A stretch of DNA of 64,000 nt from Paraphaeosphaeria minitans. Its lineage: Eukaryota > Ascomycota > Dothideomycetes > Pleosporales > Didymosphaeriaceae. The position numbers and the translations under genes are program-made. Positions within the stretch are counted from its first letter, which is position 1; the number at the start of each line of letters is the position of its first letter. Location: contig WJXW01000002.1 in the NCBI GenBank assembly GCA_015832175.1, forward strand, positions 1,612,001-1,676,000, written 5' to 3'. Shown here piece after piece: positions 33,531-42,622 of the stretch. Below the pieces are notes generated by a model. It was given only the letters and a program-made list of their open reading frames with translations, did not search any database and was not told the origin of the DNA.

Positions 33531-33631
33531 GAAGCTGGCACGGCTGGGCGGATTGAGGCTTGACATGCTTGGTGTTCTTGGACCAGACTCCAGAGCCATG
33601 CCGCATGTCCCCCAGAACAGCGTGCCCCAGT

Positions 33632-33700
33632 CCCATTCCCATTCCCATTCCCATTCCCATTCCCATTCCCATTCCCATTCCCATTCCCATTCCCATTCCT

Positions 33701-33793
<93 letters not shown>
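33632..33793. repeat. Hexanucleotide array (CCCATT)11-CCTATG-(CCCATG)15
   Basis: Eleven perfect CCCATT units (33632-33697), one CCTATG unit (33698-33703), then fifteen perfect CCCATG units (33704-33793). It is not telomeric (that would be CCCTAA). Confidence 0.95.
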
Positions 33794-33797
<4 letters not shown>

Positions 33798-34315
33798 CAC
33801 GTATCGCACGCACATCATCACCGTCCAAGAATCCAAACGCCACATGCAATTTCCAAGTCCTCAAACGCCGCATCAGAAGGATGAAATACGCCCATCCCGT
33901 CCACCTGGAGCCCTTGTTCGCGAACCAAGCACGATGACGTGTTGCAGCTTCCGTACCGTACTCGGTTCGCACCCAACCCGATGCCATCGATTCGCAGTAC
34001 CTCCATCTGACCGCCAGGATGGATCAAACGAGGCCCTGTCTGTGGAAAACAGAAAACAGGACTCCGGCCGCGACCTCGGTGCGCTGGCATATCTGTGCTG
34101 ACAACGGTGTGGCCATGTGCAACCGCACCTAGGCTTGAAGGCGAGACGTGGTTTTCGTGGAGGTGCTGCGGCACCTGCATCACGAGCACTGGCGACGAAA
34201 CGAGGCTAGCGTATCCCATCCATGCTAGGTACCTATCACGCGCTACCAGAAAATGCTCCCGCCCATCTTCGTTACAAGAATCGGCCGTGTTGCAATGCAC
34301 TTTTGAATAAGATAC

Positions 34316-36244
34316 TTAGATTGAACCTGTCCGGATACCTGTACCCAGACCGACGAACTCGAATAGAATAGGGTTGGCGCAGACAGCGACGTATCCGATG
34401 CCTGTGCACAGCGTCAGCGAACTCAAGGAACCCGTGTCGTGGTGGGGGGAGTGGAAGCTTACCCGAATAGATGATCAGCTTCGTAACAACCTCGACGTCG
34501 TACCTGACACGCGGCTTCATCAACTGCATGAAGATCTCGCGTTTCTCACTCTCCGCCTCGGCTGGCGATTGCGTCGCCGCCTCCGTTTCGCTATCGGGCG
34601 GCGTCATGTCGACGCCCTCGACGTGCCCTGTGCCCATCATCTGCTCGTAAGACTGCACTCTTGATGCTGCTGGTGTGGGCAGCAAATTGGCGTCCGGTGG
34701 GCTCTTCTTGCGCTGCCGGGAAGACGATCTGAGGTTTCCGAGCGAAGCCTTCTTCTCTACGGGGGAGAACGCAGCGTCTTCTTGGATCGCGCCGTCAAGA
34801 GAGTTGATGCTTTCCCTGCGCCGCCTATTGCGATACGCGAGGGTTTCATAGGCGTCGGCCGCTGACTGCGGTCCTACTGATACCGAGCGTTTGCGAGGGT
34901 GGGCCAGGTTCTTGAGCATGTTGGGGAGTTCTGAGGCTGGAGGGATGACATTGTCATCACCTCGGAGTGTTGGGATACTGGTGTATTTCCTGGAGCAGGT
35001 CAGTACAACGACCACCAAAAGAGATCCCAGGTACTCACGAAGCGTTGAGGAAGAAGGCACGTGGCAAATTAAGCCTAAGCTGCTCCAGCAAACGGAATAT
35101 AGGCGGTAGAACATTCAATAGGGTCGGTTTCATGGCGGCACGCCACAGGAAGATGACCACTACACCCAGTAGAATGCGAAGCGTGGCCCGCGGCAGGCCG
35201 ACAGTCTCCAGTCGGAATGGATTCGTGGAAGGAATAGGGTCGTCGATGGCCAAGCCGGTCGTTGCATAGTGCCACGCACCCACGTTGATACCTATGACAA
35301 CCGAGACGAAGGATACAGTGTCGTCAAAGCAAGGACAGTCGTCTGCTGGCTCAGGGTGAATACGGACAAGTACGAAAACGACCAGGGTGATGATCAAAGG
35401 CGGCACGGGACTGGTTACGAAGAGCCAGTCGTCGAAGCTGTGCTCGATGATCAGTTGGGCGACGGCTATGATGCCGCCAAACACGCTGCCAACAACGACA
35501 TCGAGGAAGCCATGCATGCCGCAGTACAACCTGCCAAAAACGATGGAAATGGCGAACCAGTAGCAGAGCAATTGGAGTGCCAAGAAGACGTTCTGGTTGT
35601 AGTCTTGACGTGCGCTGTGGAACTTGTAGAGGGCATAAAAGGCCACGGAGACGGCGTTGCTCGAGTGCGACGACGGAAAGCCGTACTCGAGGGCGGCTGA
35701 TCCCGACATGGTGATGCGTGCAAGCGGGGGCGACAGTGGGCGAGGGAGGCACAGCATGTCCTTGATGAAGCCGGTGAAGAAGATGCCTGCTGCCAGCATG
35801 TGGACCATCCTGCCAGTGTCAATGCGGGGAGGCGCACTGGCGCAGAGGTACGTACGCTCTACCAATGTTGGTATATCCGCACCAGTACAAGATGGGCAGG
35901 AAGATCATGTAGAAGGTGTGCGTCCCCAGGTTGGCGGTCACGGCGAAGTACGAGTCGAGCGCGGGCGAGCGCAGCTTATCCTGCATCCACGCGAGCCAGG
36001 GCGTCTCCCAGCGCACGATGGGGAGCAGGTAGTTGCGCATCGCATGGCGCCATGGTGGCAACCGTCGAGCGTCTGCAGGGGCACATTAGCAGCCGTCGCG
36101 AGGGTCGAAAGGGGCGGGGGAGGGCATTTTGGGCGCACAGTGGTCGTGGTGTTTGTTTCCAGCGTCCAGCCGAGGCTCCTTTTCGGAGGCCTTTGCAGGG
36201 CGGGTGGGCGACGACGCGGGGCCCTCCTCATGGTGGGAACTCAT
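34316..36244 (-). CDS. LCB3: Sphingoid long-chain-base-1-phosphate phosphatase (PAP2 family)
   Basis: Removes phosphate from (dihydro)sphingosine-1-phosphate in the ER. Exons 36244-36139, 36072-35856, 35809-35039, 34989-34463, 34401-34316; 568 residues. The three lipid-phosphatase motifs are complete: KDMLCLPRP (about 124-132), GFPSSHSSN (151-159; catalytic-site His 156) and GRLYCGMHGFLDVV (200-212; His 207, Asp 211). Many membrane segments follow. The N-terminal join DHY|ARRLPPWRHAMRNYLLP and IGR|AMVHMLAAG match the sphingosine-phosphate branch rather than dolichyl or DAG-type PAP2 enzymes. A basic Ser-rich loop (KRSVSVGP..RRRRES) before the last segments may be a phosphorylated regulatory tail (inference). 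It is divergent from RHO4, sharing a ~390-bp promoter. Confidence 0.9.
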
Positions 36245-36631
36245 TGAGGCGACAAAAGGGCGGCCCGCGGCGCGCAACGAGCATGGAGCATGGAGGCTGG
36301 ACTTGTGTGGGCACTGGGCGCTGGACTCGGTCGACGTGATGTTCAATCGTAGCCCGTCCGACCCCTGCCCCGCCCGCTTCGCTTGTGTCTGGCGGCCGCT
36401 TGGGAGCGCAACCTCGATCGATGCGGGCAGGCGGTTGCTGTGTCAACGCAGCTGTGCGTCAACATACACCACGCCTAAATACCCCAGCCACTCGCTCCCA
36501 CAACGCAACCACGACGAGTTGCCTGCGTATATTGATACCAAGTGCCCGCGCCCGCGCCTGCGCATCTCCCCTCCACCACATCCGCCGCATCCTCCACCGC
36601 ATCCTCCTCCACATCCTCCATATCCTCCACA
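36245..36631. other. Bidirectional promoter (phosphatase / RHO4)
   Basis: 387 bp between divergent ATGs. The RHO4 side is C/T-rich, with repeated CATCCTCC(A/C) units at about 36578-36630, typical of a fungal 5' leader. Confidence 0.5.
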
Positions 36632-37577
36632 ATGGCTGCCGCGACTGCGCCTTCTCAGAACTACGACTATCTACGCCGCAAGCAGAGCACAAAGGCGCCC
36701 GTTTCGTCCGCCGCACCCGCTCGCCGGCCTATCACGACCCCCAGCGAGCGCAACAGCAACGGAACCGTCAGCTCCTATGCCACCACCGCCACGCGAGACA
36801 CCAACATCACCGAGCCGCCTACGTACTCGAAGAAGCTCGTCGTCGTGGGCGATGGCGGCTGCGGCAAGACGTGTCTGCTGATCAGCTACAGCACGGGCAA
36901 CTTCCCAGAGGTACATCACCGACTAAGTCATTCGTCTCGTTCCCGGGCTGACCAACCCAGAAATATGTCCCCACTGTCTTCGAGAACTACATCACCCACA
37001 CACCCCATCCGCCCACGGGCAAGATGGTCGAGCTGGCGCTCTGGGATACTGCCGGACAGGAGGAGTATGACCGCTTGCGGCCCCTGTCCTATCCCGAGAC
37101 CGACATCATCTTTGTGTGCTTCGCCATTGACTGCCCAAACTCGCTTGAGAATGTCATGGACAAGGTGCGTCTCCAATCTCATGGCTGTCTATCTAGTGCT
37201 GACGTGGACAGTGGTATCCCGAGGTCCTTCACTTCTGCCCAACCACTCCACTCATGCTCCTTGGCCTCAAGTCGGATCTGCGCAACAAGCGGAGTTGCAT
37301 CGAGCTGCTCAAGACCCAAGGCCTCACGCCAGTGACCCCCGAGCAAGGACGCGCCGTCGCCAGAAAGATGGGCGCCCTGTACATGGAGTGTAGCAGCAAA
37401 GAGCAAGACGGCGTGGAAGACATCTTCGACCGGGCGGTGACGGAAGCCGTTGGCGACGAATACAAGGAGCCCGAGATCACATCACATTCAGTCGCCCCGG
37501 GCGCTCCGCGAGCAGACAAGCGATTCCCCAGTGGCGGTAAGAAGACCAAGAAGCGAGAAAAGTGCACCATTCTCTGA
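36632..37577 (+). CDS. RHO4: Rho-family small GTPase, Rho4 type
   Basis: GTP-binding switch controlling septation and actin/cell-wall growth in filamentous fungi. Exons 36632-36910, 36961-37164, 37212-37577; 282 residues. The start is the first true ATG, in a CACAATGGC context. After a ~65-residue extension: P-loop GDGGCGKTC (73-81), effector [10 protein letters not shown] (94-103), [37 protein letters not shown], and the prenylation box CTIL (279-282; the final Leu favours geranylgeranylation). The N-terminal extension and the sequence [18 protein letters not shown] are typical of Rho4 rather than Rho1, Rho3 or Cdc42. All intron joins fall where family sequence continues directly. Confidence 0.95.
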
Positions 37578-38504
37578 GGCACTCGTTCATCGTTTCTTAG
37601 AGTCCGTCACAGCATTGAACTTGAGTGAAAGCGCTTCATCTCCCTTACCCCCGCGTCTGTCTTCTGCTTCTCATTCCACATCTGGCGATGATTGTTCCGA
37701 CACCACTTCTGCACCCGTAAAGACGAACAACGGCTTCTCAAGATTCACGACGCTGGACGACACGATCGAGATGCTTAATGACCTAATCACGGACGCGCTG
37801 GCCTTTTTTCGCGGCCTCTTTCGCTATCGCGCTGCCTAGCAGTCGCTTGGTCGATTGCATGAGTGGGTTCGTCCGTCAAAGCGGACCCACCAGAGAGAGT
37901 TGTGAAATCACAACTGACATACATATACATAGTTAGCGGGCGTTGGTCTGGAGGGATTCCCATACATCGGGCGACATTGGTCTCTCTTACATGTTTCTTG
38001 TCTTTACTGTCTGTATTCGGTATTTTATGGGGTGTGGCTAGCGTGGCCGTATCAGGTGCAATAAATTTGAACGGAACATTTTTACAACTGTCTACTTCGT
38101 CGCATTGTGATGTGTGTTCCTTTGGAGTGACTTTTCCCAAAGTACAATCCGGGTATCATGTTGTAAGCTGCTGTCGTTCTCCCATCACTTCCATCCAGGT
38201 CATGGTCACTCATGTTTCCCCTTCCAGGGCTGATTCCACAATGACTCTCTCCTGCGCCGACTCACGTTTACCATCATCCTCTGAGTCGCGTCGACGCTCT
38301 GCGTACTCTTCTTCACAAAACGCTCGTCCTGTACAACCTCATCCTTGCCATGCGTCTTCCAATCATATCCTTCGAGCTTCGTACCAACCTCCGGCTCCAT
38401 GTTCGCACCTAACGCAGCGTCTTTTTAGCAATCCGCCACTTCGTTATTGCATGAAAGGGCATCGCAAAGTTGGGAGAGTGCGAGGGCAAGAGGATGCAGG
38501 CTTC
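37578..38504. other. Convergent 3' flanks
   Basis: Between RHO4 and the minus-strand DAD1. No gene, repeat or RNA seen; frames here lack family features. Confidence 0.4.
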
Positions 38505-38801
38505 TCAGCACTCACTCGCCCCCTCTTCCGCTTCTCCTTCCCGCTTTGCCTCCTTCTCCTCCTGGCCCTGGTCTCCCATCACGCTCTCAAAATGGCTCCA
38601 TAGCGACTCCACAGGCGCGAACTCATTGCCCACCTGAATGACTTCCTCCAAGCTCCGATTCAGCGCGTTCAGATTGTGCAGCGCGTTGTTGAGGGACTGC
38701 GCGATGTCGAGGATGAGAAGCTCGCGCTGTTGCTCGTAATATGATTTCGGAGCTGGCTCGCCGGCGGGATGAGCAGTGGAGGCGCGCACATTGTTGGACA
38801 T
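38505..38801 (-). CDS. DAD1: DASH complex subunit Dad1
   Basis: A 98-residue protein of the outer-kinetochore ring that couples chromosomes to microtubules. The start is the first true ATG (MSNNVRAST, preceded by TACAAA); an 11-codon in-frame extension begins only at TTG. The conserved helical core reads SYYEQQRELLILDIAQSL, then NLNALNRSLEEVIQVGNEF and VESLWSHFESVM, which is diagnostic for Dad1. A Glu/Lys-rich tail of about 20 residues follows. The length fits the family (roughly 75-110). No intron. Confidence 0.93.
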   Translation of the reverse strand: MSNNVRASTAHPAGEPAPKSYYEQQRELLILDIAQSLNNALHNLNALNRSLEEVIQVGNEFAPVESLWSHFESVMGDQGQEEKEAKREGEAEEGASEC

Positions 38802-39183
38802 TTTGTACGTGTACGTTGGTGGTTGGTGGGGCAATGTTGTTGCTGCGCGTTCCGAGATGTTTTGGCTTCGGAACCACCTGCAGCTCGCTAGTCACCTGAT
38901 TCAGCGCACGCCAAGCCGCCCTATAAAATCGCGAGAAAGCTTTCTTCACACCTCAACTCTCCAACTTGCGCCATGAAACCGTACAAGTGAAGGTAAGCTT
39001 GTCCCACCCCAAACACTCCGCCGTCTTATGATTATTAAATTAATCTGTCAATCCCCTGAATCCTTCGGGACTTGATGACTCAAATAATTTGTATTCACAC
39101 TATGATTCACCGCTTTTACACAAACTTCTTCTCGCACCAGCTTGGCTTGAAGTCGTGCTAACGCAACATTTGCGCAGGAAACA
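38802..39183. other. Bidirectional promoter (DAD1 / SEN34)
   Basis: About 380 bp between divergent ATGs. An AT-rich patch (ATTATTAAATTAATC) lies at about 39030-39045. The text ACATTTGCGCAG just before the SEN34 ATG could be the acceptor of a 5'-UTR intron. Confidence 0.4.
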
Positions 39184-40161
39184 ATGGCTCCGGGCTCGCC
39201 TCCGGTCCAAGAACCTTTCCCCATCTCATATGTAGCGGGTCGCTACTTGCTATTCGACCCACCGACCGTCGCCTATGCGCGTCGCACACACAACGTCATT
39301 GGTGTGCTCGTTGGCACAATACCCAACCTCAGCCAGCAGAATGTCTTCCTCGGCATCCCGCTCGAGCTTCAGCCTGAAGAGGCGCGTGTTCTAGTTGAGC
39401 AAGGCCACGCATACGTTGTCGACGATGCGGTGGTACATCGCGAGGGCTTCCTGGAGATGAGCCGCGACGACAGACTGTCGTATCTTCGAGACTTGGACGA
39501 GCAAGGCGCCGAGATGAGCCGAGAGGTCGTCCTTCGCGCGAACGAGAGAAGCGAGCAGGTGTTGTGGGAGAAAGGCCTGCGTCCGAGCAAGAGGGGTGGT
39601 GATTCGACGCCGAAGGACGTGGGGTCATCACTGTTCGACGGGGATGAGCCAACCGTGCCCGCTGTCAAGGTCCCCGAGAAGAAGCTCGAGACCACCTACA
39701 TCACTCCAACTACATCGTACCCGCCTTTGTTCAAGCCCCAGCCTTCACATGCTCCAGGGCTTCCGGAGGTACCGAAGAGCTTCCCGTTGTTTCGGTACCT
39801 GCATACCAAAGGCTACTTCATGATGCCTGGTTTGCGTTTCGGCTGCCACTACTCCGTCTATCCGGGAGATCCCTTGCGCTTCCACAGCCACTTCCTCGCA
39901 ACTGGCATGGGTTGGGATGAGGAGTTTGACTTGCTCGACATCGTCGGAGGTGGAAGGCTGGGTACAGGTGTGAAGAAGGCTTACCTGATTGGAGGCGAGG
40001 AAAGGGGTGGTAAGAAGGTTGAAGATACCTTCACGTCGCCAACTCCGTCTGCCTCATCGTGGAACCCTGCGTTGCGGCCAAACAACAAGGAGAAGATGAA
40101 GAAGGCGCGTGTGGAGGTGGAGCCTGTAAGAGCTTTCTCCATCGAGTGGGCCGGGTTGTAA
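39184..40161 (+). CDS. SEN34: tRNA-splicing endonuclease catalytic subunit Sen34
   Basis: Cuts the 3' splice site of intron-containing pre-tRNAs. Single exon, 325 residues. The N-terminal domain starts FPISYVAGRYLLFDPPTVAY and includes RRTHNVIGVLVGT, as in Sen34. The C-terminal nuclease fold carries YLHTKGYFMMPGLRFG, then CHYSVYPGDPLRFHSHF and VKKAYLIG; the expected Tyr-His-Lys triad is about Y226, H234 and K265. A disordered linker separates the domains, as in other fungal copies. An insertion (GMGWDEEFDLLDIVGGGRL) stands between the His and Lys strands, and a short basic tail ends the protein. Divergent from DAD1. Confidence 0.92.
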   Translation: MAPGSPPVQEPFPISYVAGRYLLFDPPTVAYARRTHNVIGVLVGTIPNLSQQNVFLGIPLELQPEEARVLVEQGHAYVVDDAVVHREGFLEMSRDDRLSYLRDLDEQGAEMSREVVLRANERSEQVLWEKGLRPSKRGGDSTPKDVGSSLFDGDEPTVPAVKVPEKKLETTYITPTTSYPPLFKPQPSHAPGLPEVPKSFPLFRYLHTKGYFMMPGLRFGCHYSVYPGDPLRFHSHFLATGMGWDEEFDLLDIVGGGRLGTGVKKAYLIGGEERGGKKVEDTFTSPTPSASSWNPALRPNNKEKMKKARVEVEPVRAFSIEWAGL

Positions 40162-41070
40162 GGGGGCGTCGAACGACAGAGGACGACGTTCCCCACAGCA
40201 GTTCATGGTGTCTTGTAGCGATACCCAATCAAACATGCTATTGTCCAACCGCAACATCTGAAGTGCGCCCCTCGTCATCATGCCTCATCGTCTGGTACGG
40301 GTTCTACCCCATACTTTAAACAATTTTCAGTGTCAAACATTGCCCAGTACCATCCTATCCTCGTCGTCGTGGGCACCTATACGACATGTCGCATTGCGTG
40401 GCTATATACCCGCATCAGCCAACCTATCTCAATCTATTCAACTTCAGTTGTCCCATTATCATGACAACCTGAGATGCTGTTCCAGCATAGAGCAAGGTGC
40501 TTGTTGGAACGGCAAGCTAACTTGAGACATTGGCATCCCGAAACAGCATAAAGAAAAAGCCCGTTTTGGGGATGAGGAAAGATCGAGGCAGGGGGACCTG
40601 CAAAAGGGTGTAGATGGATGGTTTGTGTGTCTATTCGTCCACTGGGTAGGTAAGTAGGTACGGCTCCCTCGCCTCGCTTTCCTCCGTCACGCCCTTTGGC
40701 GAATTCGACGTGGAAACGGCTTGGGATGTATGTATGGTGTGTGGTAATGACCGAAGATGAGGTCGCGAAGTTGATGGTTTGCTTGGTGTGTTTTGTCCAC
40801 CGGTAGCGGTGACCGTGGAGACGGCCTGTAGAAAAGGATAGGGATTTGCCACTGGGAGGGCGCGTTACCTAGGTACCTACACCAGATGGTCGCGGGGGAT
40901 GGAAGCGACTAGGTAAGAAACGCATCACTATGATCTGAAAATCGACGACGTCGCAAAGCTTCCGTGAGTCATTTGCGTCGCGGATGCAGGCGTGGTAGCC
41001 CATGATACTGAGCATGCCTCTTATTTACTCTTCAATACCTATCTCACGTCGCTCTTTTGTTTCCATCGAT
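40162..41070. other. Convergent intergenic region
   Basis: No gene. It contains two TAGGTA/TACCTA motifs (about 40645-40660 and 40866-40880). Confidence 0.4.
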
Positions 41071-42242
41071 TCAGAAGGTCAAATCGAGGAATTCTTCCCA
41101 TCGGTCGCTATACCATTCATATTTATTATCCCCCATCCGGTCCGTGACATACAGCCACCCAACATGCCTCCTCTCACCATTAATGATCCTCCTGATACCC
41201 CCTCGACTCATCGTCCGCGGCACAGAGTGTATGATCTCCGCGTAATCCATGCGCCTGCCGTCCAGTCCCTGCAGCTCCGCCTTAGTCTCCCCCCTCGACG
41301 GCAAGTCTCCGTACGCGCCCTCAAACACCACAGTCACATCGGCATGATAGTTTGTCATATTCGCATCGGGCACTGTACCCGGATTGTGCACGACGATGGC
41401 GGGCTGCAGAAAGCCCTCCGTGTGTCTCACCGTCGCGCTCACATTCTTGAGATACGTGCGCGCGTCGTCGATGTCCTCGGCTGGTGTGTGGTCGAAGAAG
41501 ATGCCCGACAGGGGAATGTCGGTGTTGTTCCAACCTGCGTAAGTTGCTATGTCCTTTCGCACCTTTTCACCGTCGCGCGATCCGTACTCTGTGTCGACGT
41601 ATCCGATCGCCTGGACATTGGGGAGCGTGTGGATCCGCTTCATGGGGGAGAGGTAGGTTCCTGGCGGCCAAATGGAGGCACTGGGTCCGTGGTCGATGGA
41701 GAGAATGACAGTGAAGTTCGTTTCGTCGTGTTTGATTGCGCTATCGTTGTGGATTAGTACGAGGATGGCGTGTGAGGAGGAGCTGGTGGATTCAGTACTC
41801 ACGCTTGGAACATCCTGTCCCACGCATTTTGGTCAGGGTATATATAGAACGGAACGAGGACGTTGATGGGTAGCGGCACAACGTATTTCTGCGGCAGAAC
41901 AGCGCCTAATGGGACACCAATGAGGACGAGGATCGCAAGTGTTATCGTAACCGAAATAGCAATAACGTGGTCATCGGTGTGACGGCGCTGGTTCTTCGGC
42001 GGTTGCCGGGGATGCCCAGGCCAGTTGTGAAGGGAAAGGTTAGATGTGGAGGTATTCAGAGGTCTGGAAGGTTTCGAGGAAGAAGCAGCAGCGATAAGCT
42101 TTCGCAAAGGGATGTCGTCCGAGGACGTGGCGAGCAGCGCCTCACGCGAGCTGGCAGCGCTTGGAAACTTGCCGTGCGAGGAGGCAGGGCTGAGCGGCGG
42201 GTGTAATTTTCTGGAGGAGCTTTCGCCTGGAACAGACAGCAT
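41071..42242 (-). CDS. Membrane-anchored spherulin-4-like (GH135-type) surface protein
   Basis: Exons 42242-41803 and 41740-41071 give 369 residues. A Ser-rich cytosolic tail is followed by one membrane segment (about 93-115, AISVTITLAILVLIGVPLG), making a type II anchor. The outer domain starts LPINVLVPFYIYPDQNAWDR and has IGYVDTEYGSRD (192-203) and SGIFFDHTPAEDID (225-238), the spherulin-4 layout known from Aspergillus Sph3, a galactosaminogalactan-processing hydrolase. As I remember the family, the usual signatures are NP..GPG, GYV.T.YG.R and GIFFDE; here the first is SIDHGPS and the last is FFDH, so an expected acidic residue is His231. The protein may be inactive or changed in specificity. 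No galactosaminogalactan cluster surrounds it. Confidence 0.8.
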
Positions 42243-42622
42243 GGCGATGATGTCTTGGGTTTGTGTATTCCTGCCTACATCGAACGGCGTGGATGTTGAT
42301 TTCCTCCATTCCTCGCTTCCACACGGGCGGCGTTACCACCACGTGATGCCTCCCATTCACTCTCCTGTTGAATCGAGCGTTTGCAGTGACATCACCGGCG
42401 AGTGGGATAAATCTTGGCCCGAACTCCCGCAGTTGCCTTTTTTGCTCCTCCACCCTGCACAAACACCAGCCTTCACCCAGCGCTGGCGGGGCGCCAATTC
42501 AATTGTGGTCGCAGCGCAAGCCTTATATACAATTTGGTCACCCACCAACAATATTGCTCTTCCCCCACTCACCCCTCGTCACTCCTCCAGCTCCGCCGTA
42601 TCAGATAAAAACAATTTGCGCG
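42243..42622. other. Bidirectional promoter
   Basis: 380 bp between the spherulin-like gene and the divergent duplicated-exon gene. TATATA at about 42524-42529 lies ~95 bp before the plus-strand ATG. Confidence 0.4.

Larger units (their letters stand above)
32257..34315. other. Repeat-rich intergenic region
   Basis: Two kilobases without a gene, holding three different arrays: a degenerate GATGGGGTGCTTGATCGCCC family, a GGTCT/AGTCT pentamer array, and a CCCATT/CCCATG hexamer array. The long His-Ala and Met-Pro frames across the hexamer array are artefacts of the repeat. Confidence 0.6.

Noticed and set aside
33632..33793. Hexamer array as an interstitial telomere
   Set aside because: The unit is CCCATT/CCCATG, not CCCTAA/TTAGGG.
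33553..34101. Plus and minus frames with Ser-His, Ala-His, Met-Pro and Gly-Met repeats
   Set aside because: They are produced by the CCCATT/CCCATG hexamer array in several frames and lack any non-repeat coding support.
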